A stretch of DNA of 64,000 bases from Streptomyces peucetius (GCF_025854275.1 NZ_CP107567.1:7440001-7504000); one strand, 5' to 3'. Shown: positions 52,063 to 60,859, numbered from the stretch's first letter. The notes: generated by a model from the sequence alone, not told the origin. Numbers and translations are program-made.

Positions 52063-53310
52063 GTGAAGAACCGCTCGTTCGCCCTGTCCACCGCGCTCGT
52101 GTGTGCACTCACGCTCGCCGGCTGCGGGGTCCTCCCCGGCGGTTCGCAGAAGACCACCGTGGACGTCTGGCTGATGCAGGGCAGCGTCTCCGGCGAGTTC
52201 CTCGAGCGCTTCACCAGTGAGTACGAGAAGGAACATCCGTCCGTGGAACTGGAAGTCACCTTCCAGCAGTGGACCGGCATCGGCAAGAAGGTCATGGCGG
52301 CGCTCGAGAGCGACGACGCACCCGAGGTCATCGAGGTCGGCAACACCCAGGTCGCCCGGTACGCGGAGAGCGACGCGCTGCGCGACCTGACCCTGGAGTC
52401 CGTCCGCGACCTCGGCAGCGAGGAGTGGCTGCCCGGCCTCGCCGAACCCGGCAGCATCAACGGCTCCCAGTACGGCATCCCCTGGTACGCCGCCAACCGC
52501 GTCGTCATCTACAACAAGGACCTCTTCGCGGCGGCGGGCATAACCGAGCCTCCGAAGGACCGCGCCGAGTGGCTGGAGATCTCCGAGAAGCTCGACGGCA
52601 ACGGCCGGCAGGGCATCTACCTGTCGGGCCAGGACTGGTACACCCTCGCCGGGTTCGTCTGGGACGAGGGCGGAGAGCTGGCCGTCGAGAGGGGCGGCAA
52701 CTGGGAGGGTGCCCTGCACACGGAGGCGGCGCTGCGCGGCATGGCCTTCTACCAGGAACTCCAGTCGCACGGCGACGGACCGAAGGACGCCGACGAGGTC
52801 ACGCCTCCCCAGGCGGAAGTCTTCGCCAAGGGCGACGTCGGGCAGATCATCGCGGTGCCGAGCGCGGTGCCCGCCATCGAGAAGGCCAACCCCGCGCTCA
52901 AGGGGAAGCTGGGCTTCTTCCCCGTGCCCGGAAAGACATTGGAGGCGCCGGGCGCCGTCTTCATCGGCGGCTCCGACCTGATCGTGCCCGAGAAGGCGGA
53001 CCACCGGGCCGCCGCCGTCGAGGTGGTCACGGCACTCGCGAGCGAGAGGTGGCAGACGGAACTCGCCCTGACGATGAACTACGTGCCGAACAAGACGACG
53101 CTCGCCGGTGTCATCGAGGGCAACGAGGGCACGGCCGCGATGGCGGCCGGCGCCGCACGGGGTCGCGCCACCCCGAACTCCCCCCAGTGGGCGGCGGTCG
53201 AGGCCGACAACCCGATCAAGCCGTACATGACGGCCGTCCTCCAGGGCCAGGACCCGGCCCGCGCGGCCCGCGCGGCCTCCGAAAGGATCACGGCGGCGCT
53301 GCGCCCCTGA
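52063..53310 (+). CDS. Sugar ABC transporter substrate-binding lipoprotein (orphan)
   Basis: A 415-residue solute-binding lipoprotein: lipobox LAGC (Cys21), then a family 1 extracellular solute-binding fold (VDVWLMQGSVSGEFLERFTS, EVIEVGNTQVARYAESDALRD, GIPWYAANRVVIYNKDLF, MNYVPNKTTL). Such proteins capture sugars for ABC importers. No permease or ATPase gene lies next to it, so it must share a transporter encoded elsewhere (MsiK-type ATPases serve many sugar systems in Streptomyces). A DasR-like site upstream suggests control by aminosugar availability. GTG 52063 is supported by AAGGTG upstream and by the signal peptide. Confidence 0.9.
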   Translation: MKNRSFALSTALVCALTLAGCGVLPGGSQKTTVDVWLMQGSVSGEFLERFTSEYEKEHPSVELEVTFQQWTGIGKKVMAALESDDAPEVIEVGNTQVARYAESDALRDLTLESVRDLGSEEWLPGLAEPGSINGSQYGIPWYAANRVVIYNKDLFAAAGITEPPKDRAEWLEISEKLDGNGRQGIYLSGQDWYTLAGFVWDEGGELAVERGGNWEGALHTEAALRGMAFYQELQSHGDGPKDADEVTPPQAEVFAKGDVGQIIAVPSAVPAIEKANPALKGKLGFFPVPGKTLEAPGAVFIGGSDLIVPEKADHRAAAVEVVTALASERWQTELALTMNYVPNKTTLAGVIEGNEGTAAMAAGAARGRATPNSPQWAAVEADNPIKPYMTAVLQGQDPARAARAASERITAALRP

Positions 53311-53496
53311 TCCGGCGGTGGCGCGCCGAGGTGCCTTGCCCCCGGCGGGCACCGCGGGCCCGGTCGCCCGGCATTCAGAGTCCTCACATCCGCTCTCCGC
53401 CGGGCGGTCATGTCGAGTCCAGCCGGCCACGGAAGAAACAAGGAGCCGGGCCGCCGCACCCGCGGTCCGTCCCTCCGTCCGGCACAGGAGACCGTC

Positions 53497-54321
53497 ATGC
53501 CCGCATCCCCGCTCGTCGTGCCTGCTCCGCTCCCCGCACAGGCCCCCGCGCCCGCGCCCGCCCCCTCCTCCGTACCGGCTCAGGGCGGCGAGCCCCGCTA
53601 CGTCGTCTCGCTCGCCCGCGACCAGGAAGACGTCCGTGCCGCTCAGCGGCTGCGCCACCAGGTGTTCGCCGGAGAGATGGGTGCCCGGCTCGACGGACCC
53701 GAGCCCGGGCTGGACACCGACGCCTTCGACGCCTACTGCGACCACCTGCTCGTCCGCGAGGCGGACACCGGTGAGGTCGTCGGCACCTACCGGCTGCTGC
53801 CGCCGGAGCGCGCCAGGATCGCCGGCCGCCTCTACTCCGAGGGGGAGTTCGACCTCACGCGCCTCGACGCCATCAGGGACGACCTCGTCGAGGTCGGCCG
53901 CTCCTGCGTCCACCCGCTGCACCGCAACGGCGCCGTGATCGCCCTCACCTGGGCCGGCCTCGCCCGCTACATGACCCGCACCGGCCACAACTGGCTGGCC
54001 GGCTGCTGCTCCGTCCCCCTCGCCGACGGCGGCGGCCTCGCGGCCGCGACCTGGAACACCGTACGGGAGAAGAACCTCGCCCCCGAGGAGTACTGGGTCA
54101 CCCCGCACAAGCTCTGGAACGCCGAGACCGTCACCCGTCCCGCGGGCCGGGCCGAACTGCCTCCGCTGCTGCGCGGCTACCTCAGGCTCGGCGCCTGGGT
54201 GTGCGGCGCTCCCGCCCACGACCCCGACTTCAACGTCGCCGACCTCTACGTCCTGCTGTCGCTGCGCCGCACCAACCCGCGCTACCTGCGCCACTTTCTC
54301 TCGCTCGCACCGGTCCGATGA
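53497..54321 (+). CDS. olsB: GNAT N-acyltransferase, OlsB-like (ornithine lipid)
   Basis: A 274-residue acyltransferase with a Pro/Ala-rich N-terminal 35 residues, then the OlsB/PEP-CTERM-type acyltransferase core: AQRLRHQVFAGEMGARL, FDAYCDHLLVREADTGEVVG, VEVGRSCVHPLHRNGAVI and PHKLWNAETV. OlsB-type enzymes N-acylate ornithine with a 3-hydroxyacyl-ACP to lyso-ornithine lipid; the S. coelicolor homologue (SCO0921) is required for ornithine lipids. CAGGAG is 6 nt before ATG 53497. Its stop overlaps the next acyltransferase gene by 4 nt, giving the olsB-olsA arrangement. Confidence 0.8.
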   Translation: MPASPLVVPAPLPAQAPAPAPAPSSVPAQGGEPRYVVSLARDQEDVRAAQRLRHQVFAGEMGARLDGPEPGLDTDAFDAYCDHLLVREADTGEVVGTYRLLPPERARIAGRLYSEGEFDLTRLDAIRDDLVEVGRSCVHPLHRNGAVIALTWAGLARYMTRTGHNWLAGCCSVPLADGGGLAAATWNTVREKNLAPEEYWVTPHKLWNAETVTRPAGRAELPPLLRGYLRLGAWVCGAPAHDPDFNVADLYVLLSLRRTNPRYLRHFLSLAPVR

Positions 54322-55187
54322 ACGTCTGGCTGCCCACCTCGCCCTGCACCCCGCAGGGCTGCGCCGGCCACCACGGAGCGGTGGCCGGCAGGGCCAGGGC
54401 CGCAGTCCGGCTGACGGCCGGCCTGGCGGTCGTCGCCTGCGGCGTACTGCTCGCGCCTCTCGCGGCGCTGCTCGGCAGGCTCCTGGGCGCCGCCGTCCGC
54501 CACCGGCTGACCCGCTGGTGGTCACGGGCCGTGCTGCGGGCGTTCGGCGTACGGGTACGGGTCGTGGGCGTCCCGCACGGGCTGCGGGGCGCGCTCGTCG
54601 TGGCCAACCACATCTCGTGGCTGGACATCCCGCTGATCGCCGCCGTACTGCCGGGGCGGATGCTCGCGAAGAGCGAGGTCCGCTCATGGCCCGTCCTCGG
54701 GCCGCTCGCCGCCCGCGGCGGGACTCTCTTCGTGGAACGGGACCGGCTGCGCACGCTGCCCGCCACCGTGGCGGCGATGGCGGGCGCGCTGCGCGACGGG
54801 GCGCGGGTCGTCGTCTTCCCGGAGGGCTCCACCTGGTGCGGTCGCGAACGGGGACGGTTCCGCCCGGCCGCCTTCCAGGCCGCGCTCGACGCGGGCGTCG
54901 CCGTCCAGCCCGTACGCATCACCTTCTCCCCGACCGGAGCGGCCGCCTTCGTCGGCGACGACCCGTTGCTCGTCTCGCTGTGGCGGGTCGCGACGGCCGG
55001 GAGGCTGACCGCGGAGATCCGGCTGCTGCCGCCGATCCTCCCCGGGAGCCGGCCCGACCGCCGCTCACTGGCGCTGGCCGCTCAGTTCGCCGTCGCGAGC
55101 GACAGGGCGAACCGGCCCTCCTTGTCCGTCCACCAGTGCGTCAGCTCCAGGCCGGCCGCCGCGAGTTCGGTCCGCACACCGTCCTGA
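54318..55187 (+). CDS. 1-acylglycerol-phosphate-type acyltransferase, OlsA-like
   Basis: A 289-residue membrane-associated PlsC-family acyltransferase. A hydrophobic segment (VRLTAGLAVVACGVLLAPLA) is followed by block I NHISWLD (H-x4-D), block II GGTLFVERDR and block III VVFPEGSTW. Downstream of OlsB it would O-acylate lyso-ornithine lipid, although a phospholipid role cannot be excluded. ATG 54318 overlaps the olsB stop. The last 35 residues (from about 255) are Ser/Ala/Arg/Pro-rich and lie antisense over the last 106 nt of egtD, an unusual overlap that suggests a displaced stop codon. Confidence 0.83.
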   Translation: MNVWLPTSPCTPQGCAGHHGAVAGRARAAVRLTAGLAVVACGVLLAPLAALLGRLLGAAVRHRLTRWWSRAVLRAFGVRVRVVGVPHGLRGALVVANHISWLDIPLIAAVLPGRMLAKSEVRSWPVLGPLAARGGTLFVERDRLRTLPATVAAMAGALRDGARVVVFPEGSTWCGRERGRFRPAAFQAALDAGVAVQPVRITFSPTGAAAFVGDDPLLVSLWRVATAGRLTAEIRLLPPILPGSRPDRRSLALAAQFAVASDRANRPSLSVHQCVSSRPAAASSVRTPS

Positions 55188-56044
55188 CGGAACTTCGCGG
55201 ACACCTCCGTGCGCAGTTCCTCGCCCGCCTCGAACGGCACCGCCAGATCCAGCTCGGGAATCTTGACGGTGAGGGCCGAACGCGCCCGCAGCCGCATCTC
55301 GATCCACTCGTTGTCGCGGTCCCACAGCGCCACATGGTCGAAATCGCCCGGGTCGACGTCCGCGCCCAGCTCCCGGGCGAGGACCGCGAGCACATTCCGG
55401 TTGAACTCGGCGGTCACCCCGGCCGCGTCGTCGTACGCACGCACCAGCACCGCCTCGTCCTTCACCAGGTCCGTCCCCAGCAGCAGGAAGTCGCCGGGGT
55501 CCAGCAGGGCGCGCACCGACCGCAGGAACACCGCCCGCTCGCCGGGCAGCAGATTGCCGATCGTGCCGCCCAGGAACGCGACCAGCCGCGGCCCCGGTGT
55601 GCCGGGCAGCGCCAGCCCCCGGGTGAAGTCGGCGATCAGAGCATGCACGTTCAGCGACGGGCGCTCGGCGAGCAGCGCCTGAGCCGCCCCCGACAGAGCG
55701 CTCTCACTCACGTCCACCGGCACATAGGTGTGCAGGCCCGGCAGCGCGTCGAGCAGGAAACGGGTCTTCTCCGAGGAGCCGGACCCGAGCTCCACCAGGG
55801 TCCGCGCCCCGGTCGCCGCCGCGATCTCCGGCGCCCGGCCGGCGAGGATCTCCCGCTCGGCGCGCGTCGGGTAGTACTCGGGGAGCTGGGTGATCTCCTC
55901 GAAGAGCTCGCTGCCGCGCGCGTCGTAGAACCACTTCGGCGGCAGGGACTTGGGCGTACGGGTCAGGCCGTGCAGGACGTCACCGCGCAGCGCGGCGTCC
56001 GTCGCGTCCTCGGGCAGGGTGCGGGTCAGCAGGAAGGGGCTCAC
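55082..56044 (-). CDS. egtD: L-histidine N-alpha-methyltransferase
   Basis: A 320-residue SAM-dependent methyltransferase that trimethylates histidine to hercynine, the first step of ergothioneine synthesis. Conserved pieces: PPKWFYDARGSELFEEITQLPEYYPTRAE (substrate end, split here for reading), LVELGSGSSEKTRFLLDAL (SAM loop), FLGGTIGNLLPGE and WDRDNEWIEMRL. GTG at 56044 directly abuts the egtC TAA stop. It is the last gene of egtABCD. Its 3' end is overlapped by the convergent acyltransferase gene. Confidence 0.95.
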   Translation of the reverse strand: MSPFLLTRTLPEDATDAALRGDVLHGLTRTPKSLPPKWFYDARGSELFEEITQLPEYYPTRAEREILAGRAPEIAAATGARTLVELGSGSSEKTRFLLDALPGLHTYVPVDVSESALSGAAQALLAERPSLNVHALIADFTRGLALPGTPGPRLVAFLGGTIGNLLPGERAVFLRSVRALLDPGDFLLLGTDLVKDEAVLVRAYDDAAGVTAEFNRNVLAVLARELGADVDPGDFDHVALWDRDNEWIEMRLRARSALTVKIPELDLAVPFEAGEELRTEVSAKFRQDGVRTELAAAGLELTHWWTDKEGRFALSLATAN

Positions 56045-56797
56045 TTAGGTCGGCTCCTTGAGCTCGGTCAGCAGGATCTCGGTGCGGGTCGCGGTGAGCA
56101 GCGTGCGATCGGGCACCTCCTGCCAGCGCGGATCGTCGTCGTACGGCTCGGAGGCCACGACCGTGCGCCGGCCGGGCCCGGTGAGATACCAGAGGGTGTC
56201 GCCCCACGCGGTCGCGGCGACCGCCGTGCCGTCGGTGAGGAGCAGGTTCAACCGCGACTGTGGCGAGAGCGCGGCCGTGTCACGGACGGTGTCGGCGAGC
56301 GCCTGCCCCACGCCGTCGCCCGCGCGCAGCCGGTGCAGCACCAGCGCCCACAGCAGCGCCGAGTCGTTGCGCGCCTCCATCGACAGCAGTTCGTCCGCGG
56401 GCAGCGTCACGGCGAGCGCCCCCATCGAGGCGGGCCAGCCGCGCACCGCCCCGTTGTGGCTGAACAGCCAGGGCCCGGACGCGAACGGCGCCGCCGCGGC
56501 CTCGGCGTCCGCGCCCGGGGCGGTGGCGTCCCGTACGGCGGCGAGCACCGCGGAGGTGCGCACCACGCGCGCCAGGTCGGCGAACGACAGGTCGGCCCAG
56601 ATCGGTCCCGCGCGCCGGTACCTGGCGGGCACGGGGTCGCCCTCCGCGTACCAGCCGATGCCGAAGCCGTCGGCGTTGACCGTGCCGTGACGCTGCCGGC
56701 GCGGCGCCCAGGACTGGCGCAGCAGACCGTGCGCCGGCTCGACGAGCGAAGTGCCCAGCGGCTCCGGCGGTCCCAGTACGGCTATGTGACGGCACAT
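56045..56797 (-). CDS. egtC: Gamma-glutamyl-hercynylcysteine sulfoxide hydrolase
   Basis: A 250-residue class II glutamine-amidotransferase-fold hydrolase. The N-terminal MCRHIAVLG supplies Cys2, the nucleophile; HGTVNADGFGIGWYAEG, FSHNGAVRGW and RNDSALLWAL line the site. It removes the gamma-glutamyl group after EgtB. ATG 56797 overlaps the egtB stop by one base (TGATG). Next gene egtD starts immediately after its stop. Confidence 0.94.
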   Translation of the reverse strand: MCRHIAVLGPPEPLGTSLVEPAHGLLRQSWAPRRQRHGTVNADGFGIGWYAEGDPVPARYRRAGPIWADLSFADLARVVRTSAVLAAVRDATAPGADAEAAAAPFASGPWLFSHNGAVRGWPASMGALAVTLPADELLSMEARNDSALLWALVLHRLRAGDGVGQALADTVRDTAALSPQSRLNLLLTDGTAVAATAWGDTLWYLTGPGRRTVVASEPYDDDPRWQEVPDRTLLTATRTEILLTELKEPT

Positions 56798-58125
56798 CAG
56801 ATCGGCTCTCCGTTCCCGCTGCCCCGCTCCTCTGCGTCCCGGGCCGTCCGGAAGCCGGAGAAGATCTGCCGCCGCACCGGCAGGTCCCAGTTGCGGAACG
56901 TGCCCCGGCAGGCGACCGGGTCGACGGCGAAGGAACCGCCGCGCAGCACCTTGTGCTCGCTGCCGAAGAACACCTCCGAGTACTCCCGGTAGGGGAACGC
57001 GACGAAGCCCGGGTACGGCAGGAAGTCGCTCGCGGTCCACTCCCAGACGTCGCCGATGAGCTGCCGCACACCCAGCGGGGACGCCCCTTGCGGATAGCTG
57101 CCCGCAGGCGCGGGCCGCAGATGGCGCTGGCCGAGGTTCGCGTGGGCCACCGACGGCTCCTCGTCGCCCCACGGGTAGCGGCGGACCAGGCCCGTGCCCG
57201 GATCGTGCCGGGCCGCCTTCTCCCACTCGGCCTCAGTGGGTAGCCGGCGCCCCGCCCAGCGGGCGTACGCGTCCGCCTCGTACCAGCTCACATGCAGGAC
57301 GGGCTCGTCCGGCGGCACCTCCTCGGTCACACCGAAGCGGCGCCGCAGCCACACGTGACCCTCCCGCCGCCAGAACAGCGGAGAGCCGATGTCGTGCCGG
57401 CGGATCTGGTCCCAGCCCTCACCGGCCCACCAGCGCCGGTCGCGGTAGCCGCCGTCCTCGATGAACGCCTGGTACTTGCCGCAGGTCACCGGCACCGTGT
57501 CGATGTGGAACGCCGGCACGATGCGTTCGTGCGCGGGCCGCTCGTTGTCCAGCGCCCACGGCTCCGTGGACGTCCCCATCGTGAACGCACCGCCGGGGAC
57601 CAGGACTTCGGGCGGCAGCGGTCCGGTGTCATGCTTCGGCGGCGCGGGCGCCGACAACGCGGCCGGACCCTTCCTCAGCTGATGCGTGATCAGCATGGTC
57701 TCGTCGTGCTGCTGCTCGTGCTGGGCGATCATGCCGAACGCGAAGCCCGCGTCCACGAGCGGACCACCGCCCTCGAACGGGGTCCGCTCCAGGACGTCGA
57801 GGACCCGTCCGCGGACGTCGGAGGCGTACAGCCGTGCCTCCGCGGGCGCCAGCAGCGGCAGCGAGGGGCGCGCCGCCCGCGGATGCTCGAAGGCGTCGTA
57901 GAGGGAGTCGATCTCGGGCCGCAGCGCCTCGCCCCTGCCGACGTTGCGGAGCAGCCACTGCTCCTCCTGGTTGCCGATGTGGGCCAGGTCCCAGACCAGC
58001 GGCGACATCAACGGAGAGTGCTGCGCGGTCAGATCACGGTCGTCGACGCAGGAGGTGAGAGCGGCGGTACGGGTACGGGCGCGGGTCAGCGCGTCGAGGG
58101 CCTGACGCCGCAGTTCGTCGGTCAT
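56797..58125 (-). CDS. egtB: Hercynine oxygenase (iron-dependent sulfoxide synthase)
   Basis: A 442-residue non-haem iron enzyme that joins hercynine to gamma-glutamylcysteine with O2. The N-terminal DinB-like domain holds the 3-His site: DLAHIGNQEEQW and QHEQQHDE (H-x3-H-x-E). The C-terminal half is an FGE-sulfatase domain (VPGGAFTMGTSTEPWALDNE, RLPTEAEWEKAAR, GDVWEWTASDF, VLRGGSFA). ATG 58125 overlaps the egtA stop as ATGA. Use of gamma-glutamylcysteine, not cysteine, is implied by the presence of egtA and egtC. Confidence 0.95.
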   Translation of the reverse strand: MTDELRRQALDALTRARTRTAALTSCVDDRDLTAQHSPLMSPLVWDLAHIGNQEEQWLLRNVGRGEALRPEIDSLYDAFEHPRAARPSLPLLAPAEARLYASDVRGRVLDVLERTPFEGGGPLVDAGFAFGMIAQHEQQHDETMLITHQLRKGPAALSAPAPPKHDTGPLPPEVLVPGGAFTMGTSTEPWALDNERPAHERIVPAFHIDTVPVTCGKYQAFIEDGGYRDRRWWAGEGWDQIRRHDIGSPLFWRREGHVWLRRRFGVTEEVPPDEPVLHVSWYEADAYARWAGRRLPTEAEWEKAARHDPGTGLVRRYPWGDEEPSVAHANLGQRHLRPAPAGSYPQGASPLGVRQLIGDVWEWTASDFLPYPGFVAFPYREYSEVFFGSEHKVLRGGSFAVDPVACRGTFRNWDLPVRRQIFSGFRTARDAEERGSGNGEPI

Positions 58126-59399
58126 GTGCCGGACTCCTTGGCCACGGAGGGGAAGCTCGGGTCGTCGGCGGGGCACCGGCCCCGAAGGACATGGCGCTCG
58201 TTGAAGCGGGCGACGGCGTCGCGCACGGGCGTGGAGACGCCGAGCCGGTCCAGCGACTCCAGCGCGGCGGCGAAACACGTCACCGCGGCGGCGTGCAGCT
58301 CCTGATCGGCCAGCCCGTGCCGCGCCGCCGCCACCCACAGCGGATTGCGCGGAGCGGCGGCCTGCGCGTCCATGCACTCGGCGAGCGGCTTGAGGGCGCG
58401 GTACACGCTCTCCGCCGCTTCGGGATCGTCGAACAGCGCGGTGGCCACCGCCAGCGGCACCATCCAGCCGTCCTCGCCGGACTGCGCGTCGATCATGCGC
58501 AGCTCCAGATGGCCCCGGGGCCGTACAGGCGGGAAGAGCGTCGTGAGGTGGTACTCGAGATCCTCCACGGTCGCCGGCCGCCCCGTGTCCGAACGCAGCC
58601 ACTCCCGGAAGGTGAGCCGGTCGGGAAGGGGCCAGGGCCCTTCCGGCGTGCGCACGCACATCACCGGGGCGTCCAGGACGTGCGCCGTCCACGCCGCACG
58701 CGGCTCCGCCTCCAGCGGCGGCGCCATCGGGCGCACCGGATCCAGCATGTTCCACACCGCCTGCCGCGTGGAACGCCAGCCGGTGCGACGCCCGGCCAGC
58801 ACGGGGGAGTTGGCGAACGCCGCCAGCAGCACGGCGCCGAGCAGATGGGCGAGCCGCCAGCGGCGGCTGTGCCCGAGCGGCCCCGGCTCCTCCTCACCGG
58901 TGTCCAGGCAGACCTGGATCGAGGCGGAACTGCACATCATGGCGCGGCCGAAGGGACCGGACCGGTCGAGATACGTCTCCATCGCGTCGTAGCGCGGCTG
59001 GTGGAGGATGCGGCGGGGCGGATGCCAGGGATCCAGGCCCAGCCCGTTCAGAGTGAGACCTGCCGGGTGGAGGGCCGCTCGTACGGCCTGAAGGTCGGCG
59101 GCTGTGGAGTCGATGCACTCCATCAGCGAAGCGGCGGGGGGCGAGCTGAGCTCCAGCTGGCCGCCCGGCTCGAAGGTGAGGGCGGAATTCAGGGGCAGGG
59201 CGCGTATGTCGTCGAAGGCCGCCTCGAGGCGGTCCTGCGGTACGGGTTCCTCAGGCTGCTCCCGCGCGTGGACCAGCCATTCCAGCTCCACACCGACGGT
59301 GCGGGGAGGGCCCGTCTTGAAGCAGATGCACCGGAGCAGGTCCTCTGCCTCTGCCTCGGACATCGGACGGCCGACGTCGGCCGAACCGGGTGGGTGCAT
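58122..59399 (-). CDS. egtA: Glutamate-cysteine ligase for ergothioneine synthesis
   Basis: A 425-residue ATP-dependent ligase making gamma-glutamylcysteine. TVGVELEWLVH, LTFEPGGQLELSSPPAASL and MMCSSASIQVCLDTG are the nucleotide and metal motifs of the family. ATG 59399 is chosen because GGAGGAG lies 7 nt upstream; the reading frame extends 41 codons further without similarity. First gene of egtABCD, with 4-nt overlap to egtB. The promoter lies in the 126 nt shared with the divergent PARG gene. Confidence 0.93.
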   Translation of the reverse strand: MHPPGSADVGRPMSEAEAEDLLRCICFKTGPPRTVGVELEWLVHAREQPEEPVPQDRLEAAFDDIRALPLNSALTFEPGGQLELSSPPAASLMECIDSTAADLQAVRAALHPAGLTLNGLGLDPWHPPRRILHQPRYDAMETYLDRSGPFGRAMMCSSASIQVCLDTGEEEPGPLGHSRRWRLAHLLGAVLLAAFANSPVLAGRRTGWRSTRQAVWNMLDPVRPMAPPLEAEPRAAWTAHVLDAPVMCVRTPEGPWPLPDRLTFREWLRSDTGRPATVEDLEYHLTTLFPPVRPRGHLELRMIDAQSGEDGWMVPLAVATALFDDPEAAESVYRALKPLAECMDAQAAAPRNPLWVAAARHGLADQELHAAAVTCFAAALESLDRLGVSTPVRDAVARFNERHVLRGRCPADDPSFPSVAKESGT

Positions 59400-59525
59400 G
59401 ATCGGCTCCTCCTGTCGAAGGGACTCAGCCAACCTAAGGCCACTGCCGCGGCCGCGCACAAGAGCGCCCCTGAGGAGCGGAAATGTGTTTGCGGCCGTCA
59501 CCTGCGGTTCTCGATGATGCAAGCC

Positions 59526-60377
59526 ATGAGCGCACGACTGCGGGGGATCGCGAAGCAGACCGAGGAGATCGTCCGGGCCGGGAGGTACCGCCTGCCCGAC
59601 GGACGCGAGGTGAGCATCGGACAGCAGCTCGCCACGGCGCTGGAGGGCACCCGGATGTACGGGCCCGCGCCGGTGGCCGTCACGCCGGACACCGACCGGT
59701 CAACCGCCTGCCACGTGACGGGCGAGAGCAGCACGGAGGCCGCCCGCCGCCTCACCGGAGCCGGACCCGGCCCGGTCGCCGTCCTGAACTTCGCCTCCGC
59801 CCGTAACCCCGGCGGCGGCTATCTGGGCGGGGCGCAGGCACAGGAGGAGGCGCTCTGCCGGGCCTCAGCCCTGTACGCGACGCTGCTGCGGGTGCCCGAG
59901 TTCTACGACCACCACCGCGCGGAACGAAGCGTCTTCTACACCGATCGGGTGATTCTCTCGCCCGGCGTGCCCGTCTTCCGTGACGACCGCGGCCGCCTGC
60001 TGGAGACGCCGTACACGGCCGGCTTCCTCACCTCGCCCGCGCCCAACGCCGGGGTCATCACACGCCGGACACCCGGTGAGACCCACCGCATACCCGCCGC
60101 GCTCGCCGCGCGCGCCGAGCGCGTCCTGGAGACGGCGGTGGCGGGCGGCTACCGCCGTCTCGTCCTCGGAGCGTGGGGCTGCGGCGTGTTCCGCAACGAC
60201 CCGGCCGTGGTGGCTGGGGCCTTCCGCGCCCTGCTGACCGGCGAGGGCCGGTTCGCCGGCCACTTCGACGAGGTCGTCTTCGCCGTCCTCGACAGGTCGG
60301 GCACGTCCCCCACCCTGGCCGCATTCCGCGGCGCCTTCGCCGACCGGCTCGGCACGGGCGCTCAGCTCCAGCCGTAG
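59526..60377 (+). CDS. Bacterial-type poly(ADP-ribose) glycohydrolase (TIGR02452)
   Basis: A 283-residue macrodomain-fold protein. NFASARNPGGGYLGGAQAQE with the following E gives the catalytic signature GGG-x6-QEE of bacterial PARGs, and LGAWGCGVFRNDPAVVAGAF the second macrodomain loop. It should cleave ADP-ribose chains or free ADP-ribose from proteins. ATG 59526 fits the family start (RLRGIAKQTEEIVRAGRY); ATG 59514 is possible. Divergent from egtA, overlapping the convergent PemK/MazF-like gene by 16 nt at the 3' end. No ADP-ribosyltransferase gene lies nearby. Confidence 0.9.
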   Translation: MSARLRGIAKQTEEIVRAGRYRLPDGREVSIGQQLATALEGTRMYGPAPVAVTPDTDRSTACHVTGESSTEAARRLTGAGPGPVAVLNFASARNPGGGYLGGAQAQEEALCRASALYATLLRVPEFYDHHRAERSVFYTDRVILSPGVPVFRDDRGRLLETPYTAGFLTSPAPNAGVITRRTPGETHRIPAALAARAERVLETAVAGGYRRLVLGAWGCGVFRNDPAVVAGAFRALLTGEGRFAGHFDEVVFAVLDRSGTSPTLAAFRGAFADRLGTGAQLQP

Positions 60378-60859
60378 CGCTCCCGCAGCCGCCGCACGAC
60401 CTGGTCGAAACGCGGCCGGTCCAGCGCGCACGCCTCACGGCGCATCCCCGCCTCGTGCACCCGCAGCACCCGGTCCAGATCCACCCACGACTCGCGCCCG
60501 GCGCCGTCCCACGGCCCGACGCCGATCGGCACCCACTCGCGGTCGTGGTCGTGCTGCTTGCTGGACAGCTGCACGGCGAGCAGGGTGCCGGCCGCCTCCC
60601 GGGCCACCACCAGCACCGGCCGGTCCTTGCCGCGGCCGTCGTTCTCCTCGAACGGCACCCACGTCCACACGACCTCGCCCGGGTCGGGATCGCCGTCACG
60701 GTTCGGGGCGTAGGAGGTGCGGACCGGCCCGACGTGCGCCGGGTCGGCCTCCGCGGTGGCGGCCGGCCCGGTGCTGCCCGGCAGGTCCGGGGAGGCATCG
60801 GCGCGGGACGAACCGTGCGGGCGCGGTGCGCCGGGGACGGGGGTGGTGGAATGCGTCAT
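60362..60859 (-). CDS. PemK/MazF-like protein, no antitoxin
   Basis: A 165-residue protein: about 60 disordered Pro/Ala/Ser-rich residues, then an SH3-like domain resembling PemK/MazF endoribonucleases (PGEVVWTWVPFEENDGRGKD with RPVLVVARE, then LLAVQLSSK). No antitoxin gene is adjacent and the domain carries many deviations from MazF, so it may be a housekeeping relative rather than a toxin. ATG 60859 is 48 nt from the divergent small gene at 60908. The C-terminus YGWS overlaps the PARG gene end. Confidence 0.75.
   Translation of the reverse strand: MTHSTTPVPGAPRPHGSSRADASPDLPGSTGPAATAEADPAHVGPVRTSYAPNRDGDPDPGEVVWTWVPFEENDGRGKDRPVLVVAREAAGTLLAVQLSSKQHDHDREWVPIGVGPWDGAGRESWVDLDRVLRVHEAGMRREACALDRPRFDQVVRRLRERYGWS

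Noticed and set aside
60362..60859. Complete type II toxin-antitoxin module
   Set aside because: No antitoxin-like small DNA-binding gene is adjacent; the divergent 89-residue protein has no antitoxin features.
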